The notes: generated by a model not told the origin, from the sequence alone. Counted from the stretch's first letter, positions 36,339 to 45,849 are shown. The stretch: DNA of 64,000 bases from Lachnospiraceae bacterium (GCA_017623675.1 JAGAOO010000036.1:62001-126000), one strand, 5' to 3'. Translations and numbers: made by a program.

Positions 36339-37151
36339 CTATCGAATCAAAGTTGCAAAGAATTCATCTTTATGCTGCTCTGCTTCTTCCGCACTCATAG
36401 TTGCCATTAATTCTAATTTTGGCAATGCTGTTTCCATCGCCTGAATCATAGCCGGATGAATCGCTTCATATGGATACAGATTGACCACATCACTCCCAAA
36501 GGTCTGTGCGTTATATGCCTCAGTCAACGTTGTAACACCCATCACACAGAAAACATCTCTTTCCTTACAGAAGGAGCCAACCTCTTTTACTACAAAGTTA
36601 GTAAATACGAATCTTGCACCACTGTCTACTGCCAAACTTGCTTCTTCTCTATTGGTAACATCAGCCACACCGATATATAAATCCGGATAATCCTCTGTTA
36701 ATTCGCCAAGAATCTTGGCTGCATCCGGTACAGTAAAGGACAATGCGAATCCGTCGCCACCTGACTGTATCACTTTCTTACATTCATTCAAGGCTGTACG
36801 ATACGTCTTACCAATAATATATGGAATATCCATTCCTTGAATTCCTTTTCGAACTACTTCCTTCTGTACGCTGTTGCAACGCATTTTCTTAACATCCGGC
36901 AAGGTCTTATAATTATCGAGAACCGTATCTGTTAATTGCATGTAAACCAACAATCTTCGAATATATTCATCATACTTTCCTGCATTATGGATATCTCCTC
37001 TTAAAAATGCATCTAAGGTAGGTCTGGAAATGTTCATAGCTTGTGATAAAGTCACCTTCGTACACTTGCGATCTTTCATAATTGCTTCGATATTGCTTCC
37101 AATTCTCTTTCTATCCATAAATAAATATTCGTACTGCACTGCTCTCATCAT
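36339..37151 (-). CDS. HTH protein fused to a KDPG-aldolase-like domain lacking the catalytic lysine
   Basis: 270 residues. Residues about 12-80 look like an XRE/Cro-type helix-turn-helix (MDRKRIGSNIEAIMKDRK, TLSQAMNISRPTLDAFLRG). After a linker, residues 115-250 resemble the class I KDPG/KHG aldolase barrel (Eda): LYIGVADVTNREEASLAVDSG, ARFVFTNFVVKEVGSFCKE, FCVMGVTTLTEAYNAQTFG and VVNLYPYEAIHP. At the position of the Schiff-base lysine (VKFFPA in Eda) there is VNLYPY, so an aldolase reaction is unlikely; the barrel may sense a sugar acid or other phosphate ligand. Start unclear: ATG 37151 has AAAGG immediately before it; ATG 37118 begins the HTH domain but has no ribosome binding site. It is 11 bp from the HExxH gene and 71 bp before thyA. 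Confidence 0.65.
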   Translation of the reverse strand: MMRAVQYEYLFMDRKRIGSNIEAIMKDRKCTKVTLSQAMNISRPTLDAFLRGDIHNAGKYDEYIRRLLVYMQLTDTVLDNYKTLPDVKKMRCNSVQKEVVRKGIQGMDIPYIIGKTYRTALNECKKVIQSGGDGFALSFTVPDAAKILGELTEDYPDLYIGVADVTNREEASLAVDSGARFVFTNFVVKEVGSFCKERDVFCVMGVTTLTEAYNAQTFGSDVVNLYPYEAIHPAMIQAMETALPKLELMATMSAEEAEQHKDEFFATLIR

Positions 37152-37162
37152 CCTTTCTCTTA

Positions 37163-37633
37163 TTATACTGCTTCATCTACATTTTGGCCTGCAAGAAAAC
37201 TGCCTTCAATCACCTTACGACCATTATCATATGGATTATCTTTCGAATACTGAATTCTTGTATTCGTAGTTCCTCCTGCCACATAGGTTCTGCCACATTC
37301 CGGACATACCCCCATCTTCAAGGATACTGTAGCTGATAATAACCTGGCATTCTTATTACCTCCCGTCTTCTGACGGGCATTTGCCACATGCTCTTGTTCA
37401 TGGGACATTACTCTTGCATAGGAACTACCCGGTGAAATATGTCCCGGTGCCTTAAATGAGACATCTGCCTCATCTGAACCATCTACATACTTCCGGTTTT
37501 TACATGTCTGGCACTCCACCGGTTTTACTTTGGAAGAACTTTCAACATCATTATTCGTCTGAACCGGAGTTACATAATTCGTATTACTTACCGGTATAAT
37601 ATAACGATTGCTCATATCTGCACCTTGTATCAT
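37163..37633 (-). CDS. Hypothetical HExxH protein with two Cys pairs (SprA-like putative metalloprotease)
   Basis: Start set at ATG 37633 (MIQGADMSNRYIIPVSN), preceded by AGGAGG; 156 residues. The central motif VMSHEQEHVANARQ near residue 87 is a canonical HExxH zinc-peptidase motif. It is flanked by two cysteine pairs, CQTCKNRKYVDGSDE near 40 and MGVCPECGRTYVAGGTT near 117, which probably bind a structural zinc. No signal peptide or membrane helix is visible. Similar short proteins are annotated as putative metalloproteases (SprA or CJM1_0395 type), but proteolysis has not been shown as far as I know. It is the first gene of a run through the HTH/aldolase-like gene and thyA. Confidence 0.65.
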   Translation of the reverse strand: MIQGADMSNRYIIPVSNTNYVTPVQTNNDVESSSKVKPVECQTCKNRKYVDGSDEADVSFKAPGHISPGSSYARVMSHEQEHVANARQKTGGNKNARLLSATVSLKMGVCPECGRTYVAGGTTNTRIQYSKDNPYDNGRKVIEGSFLAGQNVDEAV

Positions 37634-37730
37634 GTACACTCCTCCTTCCGATGACAGTTCCATTTTCTCCATATTGCATGAAATGTTAATTTATATTATA
37701 CAAGTCCAATTAGAAAATGACAAGTATAAA

Positions 37731-37769
37731 AAAAACTGCTTTGCTGTTTTTTTCAGCAAAGCAGTTTTT
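37731..37769 (-). terminator. Terminator of groESL, bidirectional
   Basis: AAAAACTGCTTTGCTG (37731-37746) and CAGCAAAGCAGTTTTT (37754-37769) are perfect complements around a 7-nt loop, with T-runs on both strands. Confidence 0.92.
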
Positions 37770-37801
37770 AATTAAGCTTAGGAATCTGCCATCAGGACTC
37801 C

Positions 37802-37820
37802 GTCGGCTCAAAGAGCCGAC
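37802..37820 (-). other. Extra GC-rich hairpin after groEL
   Basis: GTCGGCTC-AAA-GAGCCGAC, a perfect 8-bp stem, 16 bp after the groEL stop and upstream of the real terminator. No U-run follows. It may stabilise the groESL 3' end or belong to a dispersed repeat. Confidence 0.5.
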
Positions 37821-37835
37821 ACCTCACGACAAGTA

Positions 37836-39491
<1,656 letters not shown>

Positions 39492-39496
39492 TCATA

Positions 39497-39784
39497 TTAA
39501 TCTTCAATAATTGCTAAAATATCTGCCTGCTTTACGATAGTATATTCTACATCATCCAACTTAACCTCTGAGCCTACGTACTTAGAATATACAACCTTGT
39601 CGCCAACCTTTACCTGCATCGGAACAACCTTTCCGTCTACCTCTGCACCGGGGCCAACTGCAATAACCTCTGCCTGCTGTGGTTTTTCTTTTGCCTGTCC
39701 GGGAATCACAATTCCGGACTTTGTAGTTTCTTCTGCAACTAACTGCTTCAATACGACTTTGTCGCCTAATGGTACTAATTTCAT
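39497..39784 (-). CDS. groES: Co-chaperonin GroES (Hsp10)
   Basis: Cap of the GroEL chamber. Start set at ATG 39784 (MKLVPLGDKVVLKQL), with AAGGAGG upstream; the longer frame to 39826 would run into CIRCE. 95 residues, the normal length, with the mobile loop EETTKSGIVIPGQAKEKP near residues 18-35 and GKVVPMQVKVGDKVVYSKYVG near 52. The CIRCE operator lies 32 bp upstream, so groESL is under HrcA control; hrcA is not in this window. Confidence 0.96.
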   Translation of the reverse strand: MKLVPLGDKVVLKQLVAEETTKSGIVIPGQAKEKPQQAEVIAVGPGAEVDGKVVPMQVKVGDKVVYSKYVGSEVKLDDVEYTIVKQADILAIIED

Positions 39785-39815
39785 TTTATATGCCTCCTTA
39801 CAAATCTTCTTTCTA

Positions 39816-39842
39816 ATAGCACTCACTTCGTTCGAGTGCTAA
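39816..39842 (-). promoter_or_regulatory. CIRCE operator (HrcA binding site)
   Basis: TTAGCACTC-N9-GAGTGCTAT on the minus strand, matching the CIRCE consensus TTAGCACTC-N9-GAGTGCTAA in 17 of 18 positions. It lies between the groESL promoter and groES start. Confidence 0.96.
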
Positions 39843-39852
39843 CATAATTATT

Positions 39853-39880
39853 ATTGTATCCATTTTCCAGAAAAAATCAA
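39853..39880 (-). promoter_or_regulatory. Predicted promoter of groESL
   Basis: Minus strand TTGATT (39875-39880), 16 bp, TACAAT (39853-39858), with CIRCE beginning 10 bp downstream, the usual arrangement. Confidence 0.7.
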
Positions 39881-39961
39881 CCCTTATTTTAAAAATAATT
39901 ATAAAAAAAATATTATCTGTTTATTCGTACTTTTTTAGTATATTCCAAACAAAAAAAGAAA

Positions 39962-39990
39962 ATGACAGATGTTTTTCTTCCGTGTATAAT
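39962..39990 (+). promoter_or_regulatory. Predicted promoter of the DUF6062-like gene
   Basis: ATGACA (39962-39967), 17 bp, perfect TATAAT (39985-39990). The roughly 95-nt leader has an 8-bp inverted repeat CTTTGTTG (40005-40012) and CAACAAAG (40053-40060). Confidence 0.65.
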
Positions 39991-40089
39991 AAAATAGTAA
40001 CTATCTTTGTTGCAAATGCAATATGCCGATAAGCAAGCGATATGCAGATTCCCAACAAAGCAGCATATGAGAAAAATCCGGGAGGAATT

Positions 40090-40809
40090 ATGAAGGAACA
40101 ATTATACACAATACCAGTAAACGATGCATTTCGCTCGGACTGTGAATGTCCGGTCTGTGCCTTGCATCAGGAGCTGGAGCAAAATGCAATTGAATACACC
40201 ATGGGGCCAAGCTACATGGAGGATGACAACCGAGCAATGACAGACAAATTAGGTTTCTGTCAGCATCACATTCAGATGTTGTACAAGCAAAAGAACCGTC
40301 TGGGATTGGCTTTAATGTTAAAAACCCATACAGACAAGACCATAAAGGATTTAAAGGAATGTTCTAAGAATAAGCCTTCTGCAGGCGGATTGTTCAAGCG
40401 GAATGCAGATACTTCTGCCGTTGGGGCCTATATCAAAGAGCTGGAACAGCATTGCTTCATCTGTGAGCGTATGGAGGATACCTTAAACCGCTACATAGAT
40501 ACCATCTTTCATTTATGGAAAAAGGATTCCGAATTTCGTGAAGCAGTCAAGCAATGCAAAGGCTTCTGCACCTATCATTACGGATTGCTCTATGATACCG
40601 GTTCTGTTAAATTAGACAAAACACAATACAGCGAATTTCTGGATTGTTTGAATCAGGTTTATTTTGCCGGCATGGAACGTGTCAATGATGATATTGAATG
40701 GTTTATTAATAAGTATGACTACCGCTATGCCAATGAGCCGTGGAAAAATTCCAAGGATGCCATTCCAAGAGGAATTTTGAAAACCAACCATATTGCTGTG
40801 GAAGAATAA
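40090..40809 (+). CDS. DUF6062-like Cys-rich protein
   Basis: Start set at ATG 40090 (MKEQLYTIPVNDAFR), with GGGAGGAATT before it; 239 residues. Four cysteine/histidine clusters recur in two halves: CECPVCALH near residue 19 with LGFCQHHIQML near 56, and HCFICERMED near 121 with GFCTYHYGLLY near 157. The internal duplication of CxxC plus FCxxH suggests two zinc sites. Helical and charged between them, no membrane segment. I associate this pattern with DUF6062 proteins of Lachnospiraceae, function unknown. Divergent from groESL, with its own promoter and a structured leader. Confidence 0.7.
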   Translation: MKEQLYTIPVNDAFRSDCECPVCALHQELEQNAIEYTMGPSYMEDDNRAMTDKLGFCQHHIQMLYKQKNRLGLALMLKTHTDKTIKDLKECSKNKPSAGGLFKRNADTSAVGAYIKELEQHCFICERMEDTLNRYIDTIFHLWKKDSEFREAVKQCKGFCTYHYGLLYDTGSVKLDKTQYSEFLDCLNQVYFAGMERVNDDIEWFINKYDYRYANEPWKNSKDAIPRGILKTNHIAVEE

Positions 40810-41171
40810 AGTCTCTCAATTTAGGGATATGACAGTCTCACAGGATACGTTTGAACACTTTCCGGTGAGTTTGGCAAGTCATTACGACTTCTATTTTGAT
40901 ATCTCCATTTGAGGCAGTAAGTTTTTTGATTTATTTGACCAGTTATATAAAAATTTACGGCTTGATACTCTTTTCTGATGTATCAAGCCGTAAACTTTTG
41001 CTACTTTTCTCTCCTTCACAGCAAATCGCAACCAGAACATCAATCATTTTACTGCTTCTCAGTTCTATCTCTTTCTCTTGGCTGTAATCACCTAGCAAAC
41101 AACAACTTCATTTCTCGCTATAATTCCCATAATACAACCTGCCAGTCAAGAATCCAATACTAGGCAGTAAT
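40810..41171. other. 362-bp gap between convergent genes, no credible gene
   Basis: It contains a perfect 15-bp hairpin at 40954-40994. The remaining sequence gives only short frames of 27 and 30 codons (40836-40911 region on plus; 41044-40991 on minus) without good ribosome binding sites. The length is unusual for this compact segment, and a decayed gene or an unrecognised RNA is possible. Confidence 0.5.
40954..40994 (-). terminator. Long perfect hairpin, probable terminator
   Basis: TTTACGGCTTGATAC (40954-40968) and GTATCAAGCCGTAAA (40980-40994), 11-nt loop. On the minus strand it is followed by TTTTTATAT, on the plus strand by CTTTTGCTACTTTTC. It lies about 180 bp from the minus gene stop and 145 bp from the plus gene stop. 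Confidence 0.65.
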
Positions 41172-42020
41172 TTACTTGTTCGCCATGACTTCATTTTTAA
41201 TTGTATCCTTCAAAACTAATGCCTTATCTTTAATTCTGGCAGAAGCAGTTTTGGAACCCAATACTCCTGCTAACAAACGAACTGCATCTTCCATTTTGCC
41301 CAACTTGTGTGCAAGAACTGCCATTGTATATCGTAAGGACATCTCATCCATACCACACATCGGAAATGTTTCCTTTGAAAACGCTGCCTGAAAGCCTTCG
41401 TATGCTTTTTGAATACACTCATTCTCCTCCTGGATTAATTCTTCTCTGGTCGCATCATCTGCAGGTAATTCTTCCAGATATCCCCGCATCAGCCATGCCA
41501 TTTTTAGGAAAATATATGCCTTTTCACTATTCTTTGCATTCCGCTTCACGGCGCAAATCAGAGAAAGCTTATGCCGCAACAGTGCCCCCCGGTAAGACAT
41601 ACAACCATCTTCTTCCGGAATCCCCTTAAAATTTGCACAGAACTCCTGCCGGATGGTTCTAAGCTGTGCCGTAGTCACCGGCTTATAATAACGGGTAAGT
41701 GCCGAATATCCACATCTCGGACAAGTAACGGCATCATACTTTAATGGATCAATATGACTTTCATAAATCGGACGAAGTTCTTCATCCTGGTCAACTAACT
41801 TGACCTTACCCGTCCGAATTGCTTTTACCTTAAAATTATTATCACAAATTGGGCATTGATACGACTTATCAAATAATACATCTTCTTCTTTCTTTTCTGT
41901 TTCCTTTGGCTGCTCCAATTCAGAAGGTGATGCACTCGTCTGTTTTTTCCCCTCATTAAAAACATTATTCATGTCCACACCACCAAGGCCCATACGTTCT
42001 ACATCTGAGAACAATCCCAT
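41172..42020 (-). CDS. DUF2225 protein
   Basis: 282 residues. After a charged N-terminal 45 residues, a double zinc-knuckle appears: YQCPICDNNFKVKAIRTGK near residue 53 and VTCPRCGYSALTRYY near 97, the DUF2225 signature. The rest is helical, TPR-like (YRGALLRHKLSLICAVKRN near 143, RYTMAVLAHKLGKMEDAVRLLAG near 230). Function of the family is not known; such proteins occur widely in spore-forming Firmicutes. It lies 22 bp after glnS on the same strand and probably shares its transcript. Confidence 0.82.
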   Translation of the reverse strand: MGLFSDVERMGLGGVDMNNVFNEGKKQTSASPSELEQPKETEKKEEDVLFDKSYQCPICDNNFKVKAIRTGKVKLVDQDEELRPIYESHIDPLKYDAVTCPRCGYSALTRYYKPVTTAQLRTIRQEFCANFKGIPEEDGCMSYRGALLRHKLSLICAVKRNAKNSEKAYIFLKMAWLMRGYLEELPADDATREELIQEENECIQKAYEGFQAAFSKETFPMCGMDEMSLRYTMAVLAHKLGKMEDAVRLLAGVLGSKTASARIKDKALVLKDTIKNEVMANK

Positions 42021-42042
42021 AACAATACCTCTTTCCTCTTCT

Positions 42043-43707
42043 TTAGCTTGGTTTATACGAACTCTTCAATGACACAATACGGTTAAATACCAAATGTCCC
42101 GGTTCTGTATCCTTTGTATCCACACAGAAATATCCATGACGCATAAACTGGAAGGAGTCACCCGGCTGTGCATCCTTAAAATTCTGCTCTAACTTACAAT
42201 TCTTCAATACTGTTAGTGAATTCGGATTCAGATTCCACGAACCATCCTCATTCCGCACCGGTTCATCATCCTTTACGATATTTTCATATAATCTTACTTC
42301 TGCATCAACGCAGTTGCTTGCATCTACCCAGTGAATGGTTCCTTTTACCTTTCTGCCCTCAAAACCGGAACCACTCTTGGTTGCCGGATCATAGGTGCAA
42401 TGCACTTCTGTAATTCTGCCTTCTGCGTCCTTTTCGAATCCGGTACAGGTCACAAAGTATGCCCCCTTTAAGCGGACTTCATTTCCTGGGAACAATCGGA
42501 AATACTTCTTTGGAGGTTCTTCCATAAAATCTTCCCGTTCAATATATAATTCTCTGGAAAATGGTACTTTACGAGAACCTAATTCCGGATTCTCCTGATT
42601 GTTTTCCACTTCCATGTATTCAACCTGTCCTTCCGGATAGTTATCAATCACCAGTTTAATCGGGTCTAATACTGCCATCATACGATTGGCTTTCATTTTC
42701 AAATCTTCCCGGATACAATATTCCAGCATAGCATAGTCACAGGTGCTCTGTGCCTTTGAAACTCCGGTCAGATTCATAAACAGCTTTATGGATTCCGGTG
42801 TAAAGCCCCGGCGGCGTAATGCACTTAAGGAAACCAGTCTCGGGTCATCCCAGCCATCTACAATGCCTTCCTCAACTAATTGCTTAATATATCGTTTACC
42901 CGTTACTACACTCTTCAGATACAGCTTTGCAAACTCAATCTGTTTTGGCGGATGCGGATATTCCAATTCCCGAACAACCCAGTCGTACAGTGGGCGATGG
43001 TCTTCAAATTCCAAAGTACAGATAGAATGGGTTACACCTTCGATAGCATCCTCAATCGGATGTGCAAAATCATACATTGGATAAATGCACCATTTATCAC
43101 CGGTATTATGGTGAGTCATATGTGCCACCCGGTAAATAACCGGATCCCGCATATTGATATTCGGTGCACTCATGTCAATCTTCGCCCGAAGCACCTTACT
43201 TCCGTCTTCAAATTCACCGTTCTTCATACCCTCGAACAATGCCAGATTCTCTTCAACAGAACGGTCCCGATATGGGCTGTTCTTACCCGGCTCGGTCAAC
43301 GTTCCCCGATATTCCCGAATCTCATCTGCTGATAAATCACAGACATAAGCCTTTCCTTTTTTTATCAGCTTTACAGCCGCCTCATACATCTGTTCAAAAT
43401 AATCAGAGGCAAAATAAATGGTATCTCCAAAATCAGCACCCAGCCACTTTACATCTGCCTCAATGGAATCAACAAATTCGGTCTTTTCCTTGGTAGGATT
43501 CGTGTCATCAAACCGGAGATTAAAGGTTCCATTATACTCCTGTGCCAATCCATAATTTAATAGAATTGACTTAGCATGTCCAATATGCAGATACCCATTT
43601 GGCTCCGGTGGGAACCGGGTTACAATCTTGGTATAAGTTCCATCTGCTAAATCTTTATCAATAATCTGTTCAATAAAATGTCTCGAAACAACTTCCTGCT
43701 CTTCCAC
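42043..43707 (-). CDS. glnS: Glutaminyl-tRNA synthetase
   Basis: Charges tRNA-Gln directly. I choose the GTG at 43707 as start, because AGGAGG lies eight bases before it; the ATG at 43728 has no ribosome binding site, and that SD lies inside the longer frame. 554 residues. Class I features: [20 protein letters not shown] near residue 32 (HIGH), [16 protein letters not shown] near 63, [18 protein letters not shown] near 286. The KMSKS position reads [12 protein letters not shown] rather than the common VMSKRKL, a divergent form. The anticodon-binding beta domains fill residues about 335-545. Direct charging suggests GatCAB is not needed for Gln-tRNA in this organism, although it may serve Asn-tRNA. 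Confidence 0.93.
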   Translation of the reverse strand: MEEQEVVSRHFIEQIIDKDLADGTYTKIVTRFPPEPNGYLHIGHAKSILLNYGLAQEYNGTFNLRFDDTNPTKEKTEFVDSIEADVKWLGADFGDTIYFASDYFEQMYEAAVKLIKKGKAYVCDLSADEIREYRGTLTEPGKNSPYRDRSVEENLALFEGMKNGEFEDGSKVLRAKIDMSAPNINMRDPVIYRVAHMTHHNTGDKWCIYPMYDFAHPIEDAIEGVTHSICTLEFEDHRPLYDWVVRELEYPHPPKQIEFAKLYLKSVVTGKRYIKQLVEEGIVDGWDDPRLVSLSALRRRGFTPESIKLFMNLTGVSKAQSTCDYAMLEYCIREDLKMKANRMMAVLDPIKLVIDNYPEGQVEYMEVENNQENPELGSRKVPFSRELYIEREDFMEEPPKKYFRLFPGNEVRLKGAYFVTCTGFEKDAEGRITEVHCTYDPATKSGSGFEGRKVKGTIHWVDASNCVDAEVRLYENIVKDDEPVRNEDGSWNLNPNSLTVLKNCKLEQNFKDAQPGDSFQFMRHGYFCVDTKDTEPGHLVFNRIVSLKSSYKPS

Positions 43708-43809
43708 AACTGAACCCTCCTGTCGCATAATTTCACACTTAGAGTTAGTATATCATTTCTGACAAAATAAGTCTATGTAGAAATCAGCAAAAAAAGTAAA
43801 AGTTTCTTA

Positions 43810-43838
43810 TTGACAACCCCTATAAGATTTGATATATT
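43810..43838 (+). promoter_or_regulatory. Promoter of tRNA-Thr
   Basis: Perfect TTGACA (43810-43815), 17 bp, TATATT (43833-43838), 27 bp before the tRNA. Confidence 0.8.
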
Positions 43839-43864
43839 TATCACGTTGCTGAAATAAAGCAAAT

Positions 43865-43937
43865 GCTACTATAGCTCAGGTGGTAGAGCGCATCATTGGT
43901 AATGATGAGGTCACGGGTCCGACTCCCGTTAGTAGCT
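43865..43937 (+). tRNA. tRNA-Thr (anticodon GGT)
   Basis: 73 nt. Acceptor GCTACTA/TAGTAGC, D stem GCTC/GAGC, anticodon stem CATCA/TGATG around loop TTGGTAA (anticodon GGT), T stem ACGGG/CCCGT with loop TCCGACT, discriminator T. CCA is not encoded. A T-run follows directly. Confidence 0.95.
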
Positions 43938-43972
43938 TTTTTTATTGGCCGAAACACCCATGTGTGAGTTTA

Positions 43973-44563
43973 TCAATCCTCACTCAATTTTTTCCGAATT
44001 CTCTGAATAGCATTATCAATGGACTTTTCAGTCTTTCCCAATTGTTCTGCAATTTTTCCATAAGATAAACCATCCAGATATAATTCCAATACCTGTCTCT
44101 CATACTTACTGAGCAAGGTGTCCATTTTATTTACTAAGCCACCCATACGTTCCCGGCTCAGCCAATTTGCCTCCGGATTGCTGTTCTCTTCTGCGGCAAG
44201 AAAATCAATCACCGCACTTTTCATTTCTTCGTCCTGAGAATAAAAAGAAATATAATGATTCAATGGATAATGCTTCTTCCGATTGGAGCTGGTAACCGCT
44301 GTATAAATCTGACGCTTTACGCAGAGGGTCGCAAAGGTATGGAAACTACAATTCCTATTCTCGTTATAATCCCGAACTGCCTTAAATAATCCCAGCATTC
44401 CCTCCTGCATCAGGTCCTCGGAATCCGCACCTATGATATAAACTTCTCTGGTTTCCCTCTTTACCAAATTCCGATACTTGTCCAGCAAATAATCCATCGC
44501 ATCATGATTACCCTGCTGACTAATCGCAACCAACTCTTCATCTGTCATATCTGCATAATTCAT
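43973..44563 (-). CDS. sigH: SigH (sigma-30)-like RNA polymerase sigma factor
   Basis: Start set at ATG 44563 (MNYADMTDEELVAISQQG), with GGGAG ten bases upstream; the longer frame runs into tandem repeats and cannot be coding in full. 196 residues. Sigma-70 region 2 is clear (AMDYLLDKYRNLVKRETREVY, ADSEDLMQEGMLGLFKAVRDYN) and region 4 has the helix-turn-helix YERQVLELYLDGLSYGKIAEQLGK and SIDNAIQRIRKKL. This matches the SigH/Spo0H group that directs early sporulation or competence genes. The order cysS-mrnC-rlmB-sigH is the conserved Firmicutes arrangement and supports the call. Four 16-bp repeats lie in its leader. Confidence 0.88.
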   Translation of the reverse strand: MNYADMTDEELVAISQQGNHDAMDYLLDKYRNLVKRETREVYIIGADSEDLMQEGMLGLFKAVRDYNENRNCSFHTFATLCVKRQIYTAVTSSNRKKHYPLNHYISFYSQDEEMKSAVIDFLAAEENSNPEANWLSRERMGGLVNKMDTLLSKYERQVLELYLDGLSYGKIAEQLGKTEKSIDNAIQRIRKKLSED

Positions 44564-44584
44564 GACTGATACTCTCCCGTTCCC

Positions 44585-44648
44585 CTGTATCCTGAATATC
44601 CTGTTTCCTGAATGTCCTGTATCCTGAATATCCTGTATCCTGAATGTC
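44585..44648. repeat. Four tandem 16-bp repeats in front of the sigH-like gene
   Basis: Units at 44585-44600, 44601-44616, 44617-44632 and 44633-44648, plus-strand form CTGTATCCTGAATATC, with single substitutions alternating ATATC/ATGTC and one TTT for TAT. On the minus (coding) strand the units read GATATTCAGGATACAG. They fill most of the rlmB-sigH gap, ending 22 bp before the sigH start codon. Confidence 0.92.
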
Positions 44649-44680
44649 CTGCTCCCTAAGAAGCATCCCATTCTTTTATT

Positions 44681-45424
44681 TTATCCGTTCATTCTCTGTC
44701 TAACTATCTCGTATGCCAGTACACCTGCTGCCACAGATGCATTCAAGGAATCAATATTGCCTTTCATCGGAATGGATGCAATATAATCACATTTTTCCTT
44801 AACCAGACGACTGACACCTTCCCCTTCGTTACCGATAACCAGACCAATCGGGCCTGTCAGATTCAACCGGTACATGGTTTCACCGCCCATATCCGCACAG
44901 ACAAACCACAACCCCCGTTTTTTCAATTCTTCAATAGTCTGTGCCAGATTGGTCACCTTTACAACCGGTGTATAATTCAAGGCTCCTGCCGAAGCCTTAA
45001 CTACTGTTGCAGTCAAGCCTGCTGCCCGTCGCTTCGGTATAATAACACCATGCGCTCCGGCTAAATTCGCAGTACGAATAATCGCTCCCAGATTATGTGG
45101 GTCCTCAATCTCATCCAACAGGAAAATAAATGGTGGCTCTCCCTGTTCTTCTGCCTTCGCAAAGATTTCCTCCAGCTCTGCATACTCATATGCAGCTGCC
45201 TGAGCAATTACGCCCTGATGCTTTCCGGTAGAAGACATCTGATCCAATCGTTCCTTTGCCACATAATTAATAATGGTGTCCCCTTTTCTTGCTTCCCTGC
45301 TAATGGTATTCATAATTCCATCATGACAGCCATCCTGTATATAAAGCTTATCTATGGTCTTTCCGGCACGAAATGCTTCCAAAACTGCATTTCTGCCCTC
45401 AATGGTGTATTCTTCGTATCGCAT
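44681..45424 (-). CDS. rlmB: 23S rRNA 2'-O-ribose methyltransferase RlmB (TrmH family)
   Basis: SPOUT methyltransferase that modifies G2251 of 23S rRNA in E. coli. 247 residues, normal length. An N-terminal substrate-binding domain (YTIEGRNAVLEAFRAGKTI, residues 6-24) precedes the trefoil-knot domain with LDEIEDPHNLGAIIRTANLAG near 103-123, LVIGNEGEGVSRLVKEKC near 195 and SIPMKGNIDSLNASVAAGVL near 217, the three SPOUT motifs. Two bases separate it from mrnC. Part of the cysS-mrnC-rlmB-sigH cluster. Confidence 0.93.
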   Translation of the reverse strand: MRYEEYTIEGRNAVLEAFRAGKTIDKLYIQDGCHDGIMNTISREARKGDTIINYVAKERLDQMSSTGKHQGVIAQAAAYEYAELEEIFAKAEEQGEPPFIFLLDEIEDPHNLGAIIRTANLAGAHGVIIPKRRAAGLTATVVKASAGALNYTPVVKVTNLAQTIEELKKRGLWFVCADMGGETMYRLNLTGPIGLVIGNEGEGVSRLVKEKCDYIASIPMKGNIDSLNASVAAGVLAYEIVRQRMNG

Positions 45425-45426
45425 GT

Positions 45427-45849
45427 CTACTCCTTTTCTCTGCCAAGACGAATTAATTCTGTAATTCTGGCATACTGCTCCGTCAAATATAAATATCCAA
45501 TTAATGCTTCAAACCCGGTTGCCCGATGATAATCACCCATGCTGGCATTCTTTGCTTTGGTATATGAATTAGCATTCCGTCCACGATGATACACATCCCG
45601 CTCTTCTTCCGTTAATTCATCCAACAAAGACTGTATCAATTGAGACTGTGCCTGTGCTTTTACAATTTCACTAACCTGCCGATGATACTTATTTACCTGG
45701 CAATTCCCTTTTGCAACAATTTCTGTTCGAATCAGCAAATCATACACAGCATCCCCGATATAAGCCAAAGCCAACGGGGAATAACTGCGTATATCCCGAT
45801 GGGGCAGCTCCATTTGTTCTTTGAAATATCCGATTAAATCTTCTTCCAC
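45427..45849 (-). CDS. mrnC: Mini-ribonuclease III
   Basis: RNase III catalytic domain without the RNA-binding domain; trims 23S rRNA precursor ends in B. subtilis. 140 residues. Signature LALAYIGDAVYDLLIRTEIV near residues 26-45 contains the metal-binding aspartate, and RGRNANSYTKAKNASMGDYHRATGFEALIGYLYL near 89 carries the second acidic site. It overlaps the end of cysS by 16 bp and is 2 bp from rlmB, so the three are translated from one message. Confidence 0.93.
   Translation of the reverse strand: MEEDLIGYFKEQMELPHRDIRSYSPLALAYIGDAVYDLLIRTEIVAKGNCQVNKYHRQVSEIVKAQAQSQLIQSLLDELTEEERDVYHRGRNANSYTKAKNASMGDYHRATGFEALIGYLYLTEQYARITELIRLGREKE

Noticed and set aside
36339..37151. Functional KDPG aldolase
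   Set aside because: The Schiff-base lysine position appears to be asparagine, an HTH domain is fused to it, and no Entner-Doudoroff genes are nearby.
41005..41090. 30-codon minus-strand frame reading into the 40954-40994 hairpin
   Set aside because: No ribosome binding site, and its end is inside the terminator-like stem; composition is not convincing.
44585..44648. CRISPR array
   Set aside because: The repeats are 16 bp and directly adjacent, with no spacers and no cas genes in the window.
44564..44671. N-terminal extension of the sigH-like protein through the tandem repeats
   Set aside because: The extension reads the 16-bp repeats in shifting frames, lacks a ribosome binding site at its start, and is absent from the sigma family; ATG 44563 is supported.
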